Source of the DNA: Streptomyces sp. NRRL S-244
Lineage (GTDB): Bacteria; Actinomycetota; Actinomycetes; Streptomycetales; Streptomycetaceae
NCBI RefSeq assembly: GCF_000717915.1
Contig: NZ_JOCX01000024.1
Location: 1-64,000 of the forward strand
Direction: 5' to 3'
DNA length: 64,000 nucleotides
Below the pieces are notes generated by a model. It was not told the DNA's origin. It saw nothing but the letters and a program-made list of their open reading frames with translations, and made no database searches. Of this stretch, positions 8,376-16,482 are shown one piece after another. A program made the translations under genes and the position numbers. Each line of letters starts with the position of its first letter. The stretch's first letter is position 1.

Positions 8376-9175
8376 TCGACAACGGGCTCGCGACGGCGTA
8401 CCTGGCCCGGATCGGCGCTTCGCGCCCCGCGAAGGCGGACCTGGCGGCGCTGGCGGAGCTGACCGAACGGCACGTGCTGACCGTGCCGTTCGAGAACCTC
8501 GACTACCACCTCGGCCAGGAGATCCACCTGGACGAGCGGGTCGTCGACAAGATCGTGCACCAGGGCCGCGGCGGTGCCTGCTACGAGGTGAACCCGGCCT
8601 TCGGGCTGCTGCTGGAGGCGCTCGGCTTCCAGGTGGAGATCCTCTCGGCGCGGGTCCACCGGCCGGGCGGGCTCGGCGCTCCGCTGGGCCACCTGATGCT
8701 GCGCGTGACCGTCGACGGGGCCGCGTACCTGGTGGACGTGGGCTTCCGCCGCAACGCGCGGCGGCCGCTGCTGCTGGGGACCGAGGCGGTGCAGTACGAC
8801 CCGCAGGGCGCGTTCGCCTTCGGGCCGGAGCAGCAGGGTGAGTTCGACCTGTTCCTGGACGGCGACCCGATGTACCGGGTGGACGGCCGGGCGCGTGAGC
8901 TGGGCGAGTTCCGGCCTTCGCTGTGGTGGTTCCGCACCTGCCCGGACTCGCCGTTCATGCAGGACGTGTTCTGCTCACTGCCGACGGTCGAGGGCCGGAT
9001 CACGCTGAAGGGCCACACGCTGACGAAGCGGGTCCACGGCGAGTTCACGGTGGAGAAACTCGCCGACGACACCGAGGTGTTCGAGGCCTACCACAAGTAC
9101 TTCGGCATGGCACTGGACCGGCTGCCCGACGAGCCGGTGCGCCCCGAGGGCTCGCCCGGCATCGCCGTCGAATAG
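8372..9175 (+). CDS. Arylamine N-acetyltransferase family protein, copy 1
   Basis: 267 residues from a GTG that overlaps the WrbA stop. The NAT catalytic triad is complete: Cys in RGGACYEVNP (about 70), His in LGHLMLRV (about 106) and Asp in LVDVGF (about 121). VPFENLDYHLG is the usual N-terminal signature. NAT enzymes acetylate arylamines from acetyl-CoA; in biosynthetic loci relatives also form amides, as with the RifF-type amide synthases. A second copy sits at 33303 in the hydroxyanthranilate operon, and the two share long identical stretches. An aryl-amine substrate such as 3-hydroxyanthranilate would fit the locus. Whether it protects, detoxifies or condenses is not decidable from sequence. 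Confidence 0.9.
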   Translation: MIDNGLATAYLARIGASRPAKADLAALAELTERHVLTVPFENLDYHLGQEIHLDERVVDKIVHQGRGGACYEVNPAFGLLLEALGFQVEILSARVHRPGGLGAPLGHLMLRVTVDGAAYLVDVGFRRNARRPLLLGTEAVQYDPQGAFAFGPEQQGEFDLFLDGDPMYRVDGRARELGEFRPSLWWFRTCPDSPFMQDVFCSLPTVEGRITLKGHTLTKRVHGEFTVEKLADDTEVFEAYHKYFGMALDRLPDEPVRPEGSPGIAVE

Positions 9176-9277
9176 CCGGGCGGACGACCCCGCCGCCCTC
9201 CCCCACTCCCCCCACGGTGGGCGCTCCACCTCCATCGCCTCCGCCAGGTACCTCCTTCCCCCCTCCCAGGAGTCACC

Positions 9278-9673
9278 ATGACCACACTCGTCACGGCACC
9301 GGCCGAACTTCCCGACGCGTTCCTGCGCGCCTTCAACGCCCGCGACATGGAGGCGATCGACAGCCTCTTCGAGCCCGGGGCGGTACGCGTGCTCACCCCG
9401 GGCGAGGTCGTCACGGGCGAGGGCCGGCGCGACGCGACCCGCAGCTTCATGGCACTCGGCATACCGATGAAATTGACGGTGCGCCACTGCTACGAATACG
9501 ACGACTTGGCGCTGCTGCTGTGTGACTATCTGATCAAGGGCGTCAAGCCGGACGGAACTTCCGTACTCCACGAAGGCACGGCCACGGATGTGGTGCGCCG
9601 CGGCGCGGACGGTTCCTGGCGCTATGCCATTGACAACCCGCCGGGCACCGACCGCGAAAGCGCGAAGCCCTGA
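9278..9673 (+). CDS. SnoaL-like (NTF2-fold) protein
   Basis: 131 residues; AGGAG precedes the ATG. The layout is that of the SnoaL-like/NTF2 family: DAFLRAFNARDMEAIDSLFE at the N-terminus, GEVVTGEGRRDATRSFMAL in the middle and the C-terminal TATDVVRRGADGSWRYAIDN. Members are small cone-shaped proteins that act as cyclases, isomerases or hydroxylases, or simply bind ligands. It lies between the N-acetyltransferase and the second WrbA-like gene. Function cannot be fixed from sequence. Confidence 0.75.
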   Translation: MTTLVTAPAELPDAFLRAFNARDMEAIDSLFEPGAVRVLTPGEVVTGEGRRDATRSFMALGIPMKLTVRHCYEYDDLALLLCDYLIKGVKPDGTSVLHEGTATDVVRRGADGSWRYAIDNPPGTDRESAKP

Positions 9674-9704
9674 ATCCCACAAGACAAGAGAGATTGAAGA
9701 GCCG

Positions 9705-10349
9705 ATGACCAACGTCGCGATCGTCTACTACTCGGCCACCGGAAACATCCACAAGCTGGCGGTGGCCGCCGCCGAGGCAGCGGAGAAGGCCGGCGCGCAG
9801 GTCCGTCTGCGCCGGGTCGCCGAAATCCAGGAAGCCACCATCGCGCCCAACTTCGCCGAGTGGACCGAGGCGTTCCAGGAGCACGTCGGCGGCAGCAGCC
9901 GCGAGGTCGAGATCGCCACCCAGGACGACCTCGACTGGGCCGACGCGGTCATCTGGGGCACCCCGGGCCGCTACGGCGCCATGGCCGGCCCGCTCAAGCA
10001 CTTCATCGACCAGACCTTCGAACTGCACGCCCGCGGCGGCCTGAAGAACAAGGCCATGTCCTCGTTCACGTCCACGGGCACCCAGCACGGCGGCCAGGAG
10101 TCGACCGTCCTGTCGCTGTCGAACGTCTTCTACCACTGGGGCGCGATCATCGTGCCCCCGGGCGTCACCGACCCGATCATGGTGGCGCCGAGCAACGGCA
10201 ACCCGTACGGCGTGAGCGCCACGTCCGGGCTCCAGGCCGTCCCCGGCCTGCTCGCCCAGAACGTGACCGAGGACAACCTCAAGGCGGTCGGCTACCAGAC
10301 CGTCCGCACCCTCCAGGTCGCCGAGGCGCTCAAGCAGGGACTCAAGTAG
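9705..10349 (+). CDS. WrbA-like flavodoxin/NAD(P)H quinone reductase, copy 2
   Basis: 214 residues from the ATG at 9705. It aligns along its length with the protein at 7761: YYSATGNIHKLAVAAAEAAE, WGTPGRYGAMAGPLKHFID, SFTSTGTQHGGQ, then a PYGVSATSG segment. It carries an insert around WTEAFQEHVGGSSREVEI that copy 1 lacks, so the two may have different substrates. It is the last gene before a strong terminator. Confidence 0.85.
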   Translation: MTNVAIVYYSATGNIHKLAVAAAEAAEKAGAQVRLRRVAEIQEATIAPNFAEWTEAFQEHVGGSSREVEIATQDDLDWADAVIWGTPGRYGAMAGPLKHFIDQTFELHARGGLKNKAMSSFTSTGTQHGGQESTVLSLSNVFYHWGAIIVPPGVTDPIMVAPSNGNPYGVSATSGLQAVPGLLAQNVTEDNLKAVGYQTVRTLQVAEALKQGLK

Positions 10350-10416
10350 GGGTTCAAGTAGTAACACCCCCCTGCAAGCGGCGAGAACAGCAAGAACAGC
10401 AACGCACCGGCACCGG

Positions 10417-10452
10417 AAAGGCCCGTAGCGGGAGCATCCGCTACGGGCCTTT
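10417..10452 (+). terminator. Strong intrinsic terminator
   Basis: A perfect 15-bp stem, AAAGGCCCGTAGCGG (10417-10431) with CCGCTACGGGCCTTT (10438-10452), ends in T residues. It separates the WrbA/NAT genes from the ligase gene at 10565. The remaining spacer to 10564 must therefore hold a promoter for the ligase; I see no clear consensus there. Confidence 0.85.
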
Positions 10453-10564
10453 CTTCGCGCACAGCGCAGTCGATTCCCGCCATTTCGATGGCTCGATTCC
10501 GTCGAGCTGACACAGTCAAACAACCGCCATTGGGCCCGGGCATTCTTGGTGAGAACTTGAACAC

Positions 10565-12145
10565 ATGCTCCGGATTCCCAAGAACAAGACGCCGCTTTAC
10601 CTCGGCCTTGTGGCCGAGGAGGCTGCCGCCCAGTTCGGCGCCAACACCATCACGCTCGACCGCACCATGGACGCCCTCCCCGAGGTCGGCCAGGTCCTGA
10701 CGGTCGCCCAATTCGCCGACCTGATCGCCGAGATGGCTAATCGCCTGTGGGCCAGTGGTATCCGGCCCAGCGAACACGTCGTCATCCACAAGACCAACAA
10801 CTTCGACATCACCCTCTTCGCGTGCGCCGCGGCCCGCATCGGCGCCGTCCCGGTGATGCTCTCCGCGCACCTCGACGGAGAGACCATCAACGCGCTGCTC
10901 CAGCGGCTGCCCGCCCCGACGCTGCTGACGGACGCCGCGAAGCTCACGGGCTCGCTGGCCGCCTCGCCGCTCGCGGAGCTCACTGCGCGGGTCATCTCGG
11001 TCACCGAGCCGGTCGAGGGCGCGATCTCGCTCTCCGACCTGGCCGGCGCCCCCGAGCGCACGCCGGTGACGCTGCACCCCGATTCGCACGCGATCATGAC
11101 CCACACCTCGGGCACCACCGGCATCCCCAAGCTGGTCGTGCACTCGGCCCGTTCGATCGGTGCCCGCTACCGCTGGCAGAACATCCCCGTCAGCCTACTG
11201 CGCCAGCGCGAGCCCATCCTGATGCACGTCTCCTACGTCCACTCGCGGATGTACCCCGGCATCGCGTCCATGATGCTGAACAACAAGCCGATGGTCTTCC
11301 TGGACGACGCCGAGCCCTCGAAGGTCGCGGACGCGATGGTCAAGTACCGTCCGGGCGTCTTCGAGACGCACCCGAACTCCTTCCTGGAGTGCGAGTCGAT
11401 CCTCGACGACCCGCGCAAGCCGTTCAAGACGGTCCGCTTCTACAACTCCACCTTCGACGCCATCCACCCGGGCACGATGGACAAGTTCCTGCGGGCCTCG
11501 GAGCGCAAGAACCCCGTCTTCCTCCAGGTCTACGGCCAGAGCGAGTGCGGCCCGCTGGTCGCCCGCCCGTACACCCGCAAGACCGTCATGAAGGCCGACG
11601 GCCGCTGCCAGGGCTACTCCACGCCGGGCATCACCAAGTACCGCCTGGTGTCCCGCAACGGCAAGCCCGTCTCCCACGAGAACCCCGGCTACATCGACGT
11701 GCAGACCGCGGGCCGCGCCCTGACCTACTACGGCGAGGCCGAGCGCTTCGAGAAGCAGCTCGACGGCGAGTGGTGGCGCGGTGGGGACATCGGCTACCGC
11801 ACCAAGTGGGGCTGCCTGCACCTGCTGGACCGCGAGGTCGACCAGATCCCGACCATCCACTCCACCCTGGAGGTCGAGGACACCGTCCTGCACCGGCTGC
11901 CCGAGCTGACCGAGCTCATCATCGTGCCGGGTCCCGAGAAGGAGCCGGTGCCGGTCGTCTGCACCAAGGACGACGCCCCGCTGGACCTGGGCCGCTGGAA
12001 GCGCGCCATCGCCGACCAGTCCACGATGGCCGACCCCATCCAGATGAAGCTCGGCGAGCTGCCGCGCACGGCCACCGCCAAGATCAAGCGCCTCGAACTG
12101 GCCCGCCGGCTCGCCGACCAGGTGACCCACGACCTGGCCTCCTGA
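10565..12145 (+). CDS. AMP-forming ligase, CreM-like, copy 1
   Basis: 526 residues; GGTGAG lies upstream of the ATG. It is an ANL-superfamily adenylating enzyme. The P-loop THTSGTTGIPKLVVHS is near residue 180, YGQSECGPL near 322, and the C-terminal catalytic Lys is in ATAKIKRLELA near 504. It is a close relative of the protein at 23801, sharing HVSYVHSRM-type, STFDAIHP and TKWGCLHLLDREVD segments. In cremeomycin synthesis the ligase CreM activates an aryl amine acid for diazotisation with nitrite, and both copies here lie in a locus with CreD/CreE-type genes. One copy could be the diazotase and the other an aryl-CoA or acyl-adenylate ligase; I cannot say which. It is followed by an exporter gene. 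Confidence 0.8.
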   Translation: MLRIPKNKTPLYLGLVAEEAAAQFGANTITLDRTMDALPEVGQVLTVAQFADLIAEMANRLWASGIRPSEHVVIHKTNNFDITLFACAAARIGAVPVMLSAHLDGETINALLQRLPAPTLLTDAAKLTGSLAASPLAELTARVISVTEPVEGAISLSDLAGAPERTPVTLHPDSHAIMTHTSGTTGIPKLVVHSARSIGARYRWQNIPVSLLRQREPILMHVSYVHSRMYPGIASMMLNNKPMVFLDDAEPSKVADAMVKYRPGVFETHPNSFLECESILDDPRKPFKTVRFYNSTFDAIHPGTMDKFLRASERKNPVFLQVYGQSECGPLVARPYTRKTVMKADGRCQGYSTPGITKYRLVSRNGKPVSHENPGYIDVQTAGRALTYYGEAERFEKQLDGEWWRGGDIGYRTKWGCLHLLDREVDQIPTIHSTLEVEDTVLHRLPELTELIIVPGPEKEPVPVVCTKDDAPLDLGRWKRAIADQSTMADPIQMKLGELPRTATAKIKRLELARRLADQVTHDLAS

Positions 12146-12245
12146 GCCGACGCGCACCGGACTCACCGCACTCCACCGCACTGCACCGCACCGCACATCC
12201 GGCACGACACATCTACCCCCGACCCGACCCCGGGAGCTGTACACC

Positions 12246-13706
12246 ATGTCAACGACCCAGAACCAGGAAGGCCGGCGCAAGCACCTCGGCCTCACCCTGG
12301 CGCTGCTCGCCTTCGCCCAGCTGATCATCTCCATCGACTACAACATCGTCTACGTGGCCCTGCCCGACATCGGCAGCGGACTCGGCTTCTCCGCCCAGAC
12401 CCTCCAGTGGGTCGTCAGCGCCTACGCCGTCGCCTTCGGCGGGTTCCTGCTCCTCGGCGGCCGCGCCTGCGACCTGTTCGGCCCGCGCCGCATGTTCGTC
12501 CTCGGCCTCGCGCTCTACGCCGGCTCCTCCCTGCTCGGCGGCCTCGCCGGCAGCCCCGAGGTGCTGATCGCCGCCCGCGCGATCCAGGGCATCGGCGGCG
12601 CCTTCCTCTTCCCGGCGACCCTGACCCTGGTCTCCACCAGCTTCGCCGAGGGCAAGGAGCGCAACCGCGCCTTCGCCGTCTGGGGCACCGCCGGTGGCAG
12701 TGGCATGATCGTCGGCTCGCTGCTCGGCGGCGTGCTCACCCAGTCCCTCGGCTGGGAGTCCGTCTTCTACGTCAACGTGCCGCTGGCCGGCATCGCCGCG
12801 CTGCTCGCCTTCCCGCTGATCAAGCCGGACGCCGCCCGCAACACCAGCCGCAGCTTCGACCTGCTGGGCGCCCTGACCTCGACCGTCGGCATCACCGCGA
12901 TCGTCTTCGCCCTGGTCCAGGGTCCCGAGTCCGGCTGGGCCTCCTCGGTCGTCCTCAGCGCCCTCGCCATCGGCGTGGTCCTGCTCATCGCCTTCTTCGT
13001 CATCGAGAAGAAGTCCTCCGACCCGCTGCTGCCGCTGTCGCTCTTCAAGAACCGCAACCTCACCACCGCCGTCGGCGTGACCTTCTTCTACATGGCCACC
13101 TTCGGCACCCTGCTGTACTTCCTCACCGTCTACTTCCAGGGCGTCCACGGCTACAGCCCGCTGGAGACCGGCGTCGCCTTCCTCGTCCCGATGGTCGCCA
13201 TCGCCATCGGCGCCCAGACGGCCGGTGGCCTCGCCACCAAGCACGGCATCCGCGCCATCATGGTCGGCGCCATGGTCATCGGTGTCATCGGCACCGCGAT
13301 CGTCGGCGTCACCATGGCCACCGACGCCTCGTACTGGGTCCTCGTCCCGGGCCTGATCGTCATGGGCCTCGGCCAGGGCGCCGGCTACACCCTGATGTTC
13401 GGTGCCGCCGCGATCGGCGTCGCCCCCGAGGAGCAGGGCATCGCCTCCGGTGTCGCCTCCACCACCCAGCAGATCGGTGGCGCCGTCGGCCTCGCCGTCC
13501 TGGTCGCCATCGCCAACTCCGGCCTGGAGGGCCAGACGGGTGAGGCGCTGCGCGCCGCCACCACCGACGGCATCCAGAAGGCGGTCTTCATCGCCGCGGT
13601 CGGCATCGTGATCACCGGCCTGATCGCCCTGGGCCTGAAGAAGCCCGAGCAGCAGGTGCAGACCGCACCCGCCGCCGAGCGCGAGTCACAGACCGCCGGT
13701 GTCTGA
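12246..13706 (+). CDS. DHA2-type MFS drug exporter
   Basis: 486 residues with about 14 predicted helices, as in the EmrB/QacA branch. Recognisable motifs are YNIVYVALPDIGSGLGFS in helix 1, LLGGRACDLFGPRRMFVLG in the loop 2-3 and the helix-5 region GTAGGSGMIVGSLLGGVLT. Probably exports the final product or a toxic intermediate and so may provide self-resistance. It follows the ligase gene with a 100-base spacer that contains short CACCGCA repeats, and it ends at a very strong terminator shared with the opposite operon. Confidence 0.88.
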   Translation: MSTTQNQEGRRKHLGLTLALLAFAQLIISIDYNIVYVALPDIGSGLGFSAQTLQWVVSAYAVAFGGFLLLGGRACDLFGPRRMFVLGLALYAGSSLLGGLAGSPEVLIAARAIQGIGGAFLFPATLTLVSTSFAEGKERNRAFAVWGTAGGSGMIVGSLLGGVLTQSLGWESVFYVNVPLAGIAALLAFPLIKPDAARNTSRSFDLLGALTSTVGITAIVFALVQGPESGWASSVVLSALAIGVVLLIAFFVIEKKSSDPLLPLSLFKNRNLTTAVGVTFFYMATFGTLLYFLTVYFQGVHGYSPLETGVAFLVPMVAIAIGAQTAGGLATKHGIRAIMVGAMVIGVIGTAIVGVTMATDASYWVLVPGLIVMGLGQGAGYTLMFGAAAIGVAPEEQGIASGVASTTQQIGGAVGLAVLVAIANSGLEGQTGEALRAATTDGIQKAVFIAAVGIVITGLIALGLKKPEQQVQTAPAAERESQTAGV

Positions 13707-13728
13707 TCCGGCAGCCTGACGCACCGCA

Positions 13729-13768
13729 CGGCGAGAGCCCCCACCCGGCCGGGTGGGGGCTCTCGCCG
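13729..13768. terminator. Bidirectional terminator between convergent operons
   Basis: A perfect 40-base palindrome: CGGCGAGAGCCCCCACCCGG (13729-13748) pairs directly with 13749-13768. It lies between the MFS gene ending at 13706 and the minus-strand FAD gene ending at 13783, and should stop transcripts from both sides. Confidence 0.9.
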
Positions 13769-13782
13769 TTGCGCCGCGTCGG

Positions 13783-14994
13783 CTAAACGGAAGCCAGCAA
13801 GGCCTCGGCGGAGTCGGGGAGTTCACGGCCCAGCAGGGACCGCAGCCGCGGGTAGGCCGCCGCGTCGCCGGCGAGGATCCCGCCGAGCAGGCTGTCCCCG
13901 GCCGCGTCCAGGACGAGCTTGGCGTACACCTCCCCGCCCGCGGATTCCCGTACGAATTCCAGCGCGCCCGGGGTCTGCGCGTGGGCGTCGCCGAAGGAGG
14001 CCACGTCCACGCCCATCAGCTTGAGCTTCGTGGACATGTCGGCGCCCGGGAAGCGGGCCGCTCCCTCGCCGAGCAGCTGGGCGGCGACGGCCTCCGCCAT
14101 CCGGTAGCCCGGGGCCACCAGGCCGTAGCAGCGGCCCTCGACGGCCGCGCACTCGCCGACGGCCCAGACGTACGGGTCCGGGGTGCGGCAGTGGTCGTCG
14201 ACGAGGAAGCCGCCGCGTTCGCCGCGCGGCAGGTCCGCGGGGCCGGCCAGGGAGTCCTGGGGCCGCACCCCGGCCGAGAAGACGACGAGGCCGGTCTCGA
14301 CCGACGTACCGTCCGCGAAGACCAGGCGGGCGACCCGTCCGTCGGCGCCCGCCTCGATGCGGCTGGTCGCCACGCCCAGGTGGGTGGTGACGCCGAGCCC
14401 GGTGACGAGCCGGTCCAGGACGCGGCCGCCGCCCTCGTCGACCTGGACGGGCATCAGCCGCGGCGCCATCTCCACGACGTGCGGGGCGAGCCCCAGCAGG
14501 CGCAGGCCGTTGGCGGCCTCCAGGCCGAGGAGGCCGCCGCCGATCACCACGCCGGTGGTGGTGCGGGCGGCGGCCTCACGGATGGCGTCGAGGTCGTCGA
14601 GGGTGCGGTAGACGCAAGCGCCGGGCAGTTCACGGCCGGGGAGGGGCGGGACGAAGGGCACCGATCCGGTGGCCAGGACGAGTGCGTCGTAGGGGACGCG
14701 GCCGCCGTCGGCCAGGGTGACGGTGCGCAGCTCGCGGTCAATGCCGACGGCCCTGGTGGAGGTGTGGAACTCCACCAGGGCGTCGTCGGACAGGGCCGGC
14801 TTGAGCAGGCTCAGCTCGGCCGGGGTCTTGTCGTCGAGGGCGGACGAGAGCCGGACCCGGTCGTAGGCGGGGTGTCTCTCCTCTCCGAGGACCACCACCC
14901 GCCAGGTTCCGTGCCGGTCGCGGGAGCGGAGCTCCTCGACCAGGCGGTGGCCGGTCATGCCGTGTCCGATGACGACGAGGGTGCGGGTGGTCAT
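13783..14994 (-). CDS. NirB/NasC-like FAD NAD(P)H oxidoreductase
   Basis: 403 residues. The FAD/NAD-binding pyridine nucleotide-disulphide oxidoreductase fold shows LVVIGHGMTGHRLVEEL at the N-terminus, LVLATGS near 110 and GVVIGGGLLGLEAANGL near 145-160. TKLKLMGVDVASFGD near 320 is a hallmark of the N-terminal part of NirB. Full NirB (about 850 residues) continues into 2Fe-2S, sulphite-reductase and sirohaem domains, and none of those is present. It is therefore more likely an electron-transfer protein for nitrate reductase than a nitrite reductase. It is the last gene of the minus operon that also encodes the nitrate reductase and the CreD/CreE-like pair. Confidence 0.8.
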   Translation of the reverse strand: MTTRTLVVIGHGMTGHRLVEELRSRDRHGTWRVVVLGEERHPAYDRVRLSSALDDKTPAELSLLKPALSDDALVEFHTSTRAVGIDRELRTVTLADGGRVPYDALVLATGSVPFVPPLPGRELPGACVYRTLDDLDAIREAAARTTTGVVIGGGLLGLEAANGLRLLGLAPHVVEMAPRLMPVQVDEGGGRVLDRLVTGLGVTTHLGVATSRIEAGADGRVARLVFADGTSVETGLVVFSAGVRPQDSLAGPADLPRGERGGFLVDDHCRTPDPYVWAVGECAAVEGRCYGLVAPGYRMAEAVAAQLLGEGAARFPGADMSTKLKLMGVDVASFGDAHAQTPGALEFVRESAGGEVYAKLVLDAAGDSLLGGILAGDAAAYPRLRSLLGRELPDSAEALLASV

Positions 14995-15033
14995 ACGTGG
15001 CGTCCTTCGCGGGGTGGGGGCCGCCGCGCCGGG

Positions 15034-16482
15034 TCAACTGCCGGTCGCGGCAGCGCTGGTGGAGGCCAGAGCGGCGCAGAGGGACTCCACCTGGCGGGTG
15101 CAGCCACCGCAGCCGGTGGTCGCGCGGGTGGCGTCCGCGAGCTCGGCGAGCTCGCGCGCTCCGGCGTGCCAGGCCCGGGTGAGGTCCTGACGGGTGACGT
15201 TGTTGCACAGGCAGACGACGGTTTCGGGCGTGATCTCGGCGGAGCCGGCCTTGGCCCGGCGGGGTGCGCGGCCAAGGAGCAGGCTGAGCCGGTCGCGCGG
15301 GACGGGCGCGTCGTGGACGTACAGCTCGGTCGTGGTGGCGATGGCCCGGTCGAAGCCCAGGAGGACCCCGGCGGTGATGCGTTCGCCGGTCAGCTCCAGG
15401 CGCGCGTAGCGGCCGTTCGCCGGGTCGTTGAGGGTGATCGTCTCCTCGGAGGGGGCGCTGCCGGGGATGCCGAGGACGACGAGGCCGGGGCCTGCGATAC
15501 GGGGCCGCAGGACGCGGCGGGCGGGGGCCACGCCGCGCGCGCCGGAGGCGAGGTGGCGGGCCAGGGCCTCTGCCTGGGCCCAGCCGGAGGCCAGGGATCC
15601 GCCGCGGCTGCCGTGGTGTTCGGCGCAGTCGCCGAGGGCGTGGATCAACGGGTCTTCGGTGCGCATGCGGTCGTCGACGAGGATGCCGGTGCGGACGGCC
15701 AGACCGGCGGTGCGGGCCAGGCCGGTCTCGGGCAGGACGCCCGTGCACAGCAGCAGGGTGTCGGCGGGCAGGGCGGCGCCGTCGGCGAGGGTGAGGGCGG
15801 CGGGGGCGTGGGCGGTGGCGGGCGTGTAGGCGGTGGCCGGGCTGCCCGCGACGAGCTCGACGCCGGCGGCGGTGAGCCGGTCGCGTACGAGGGCGCCCGC
15901 GGCCGCGTCCAGGAGGTGGTCCATCGGCCAGGGGCCGGGGTGGACCAGGGTGACGGGACGGTTCTTGAGGGCCAGCGCGAACGCGGCTTCGACGCCCAGG
16001 GATCCGGCGCCCAGGATGGTCACGGGGGCCCGGGCGGCCACCGCGGCCGGGGCGGTGAGCCGGGCGCAGTCGGCGAGGGTGCGCAGCACGGCGACCCCGG
16101 CGGCCGGGCTCCCGTCGGGGGTGCGCAGACCGGGCAGGTCGGGGAGGAGCGGGGTGGCGCCGGTGGCCAGGATCAGCCGGGCGTACGGGAAGACGTCCCC
16201 GTCCGCGGTGTGCACGCGGCGCCGGACCCGGTCGATGCGGACGGCGCAGACGCCGGTCCGGATCGTGGTGTCGCCGGGCGGCGGGGGCAGTTCCATCGCC
16301 TCGGCCGGCAGGCTGCCGTCGAGGGCGGAGGTGAGCAGGGCCCGGTGGTAGGCGGGGGTGTCCTCGGCGCCGAGGACGGTGACGGGGTCCTCGCAGCCGA
16401 AGTGGCGCAGCCGGTCGAGGATCTGGTGGGCGGCCGGGCCGTTGCCGATGACGAGGATCGGCGCGGTGGGGTGCGTGGTCAT
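15034..16482 (-). CDS. NasC-like FAD/[2Fe-2S] electron-transfer protein
   Basis: 482 residues from the ATG at 16482, which overlaps the stop of the nitrate reductase gene. The FAD and NAD motifs (ILVIGNGPAAHQIL, LILATGATPLLP, VTILGAGSLGVEAAFALAL) are followed by a C-terminal BFD-type [2Fe-2S] domain: CLCNN near 422-426 and CGGC near 455-458. This matches the NADH-dependent subunit that feeds electrons to the assimilatory nitrate reductase catalytic subunit. The overlap supports co-translation with the reductase. No sirohaem domain is present. Confidence 0.8.
   Translation of the reverse strand: MTTHPTAPILVIGNGPAAHQILDRLRHFGCEDPVTVLGAEDTPAYHRALLTSALDGSLPAEAMELPPPPGDTTIRTGVCAVRIDRVRRRVHTADGDVFPYARLILATGATPLLPDLPGLRTPDGSPAAGVAVLRTLADCARLTAPAAVAARAPVTILGAGSLGVEAAFALALKNRPVTLVHPGPWPMDHLLDAAAGALVRDRLTAAGVELVAGSPATAYTPATAHAPAALTLADGAALPADTLLLCTGVLPETGLARTAGLAVRTGILVDDRMRTEDPLIHALGDCAEHHGSRGGSLASGWAQAEALARHLASGARGVAPARRVLRPRIAGPGLVVLGIPGSAPSEETITLNDPANGRYARLELTGERITAGVLLGFDRAIATTTELYVHDAPVPRDRLSLLLGRAPRRAKAGSAEITPETVVCLCNNVTRQDLTRAWHAGARELAELADATRATTGCGGCTRQVESLCAALASTSAAATGS

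Noticed and set aside
10474..10503. SARP-type repeats before ligase copy 1 (TTCCCGC and TTCCGTC)
   Set aside because: The two cores are 23 bases apart, not a multiple of 11, and no third unit is present.
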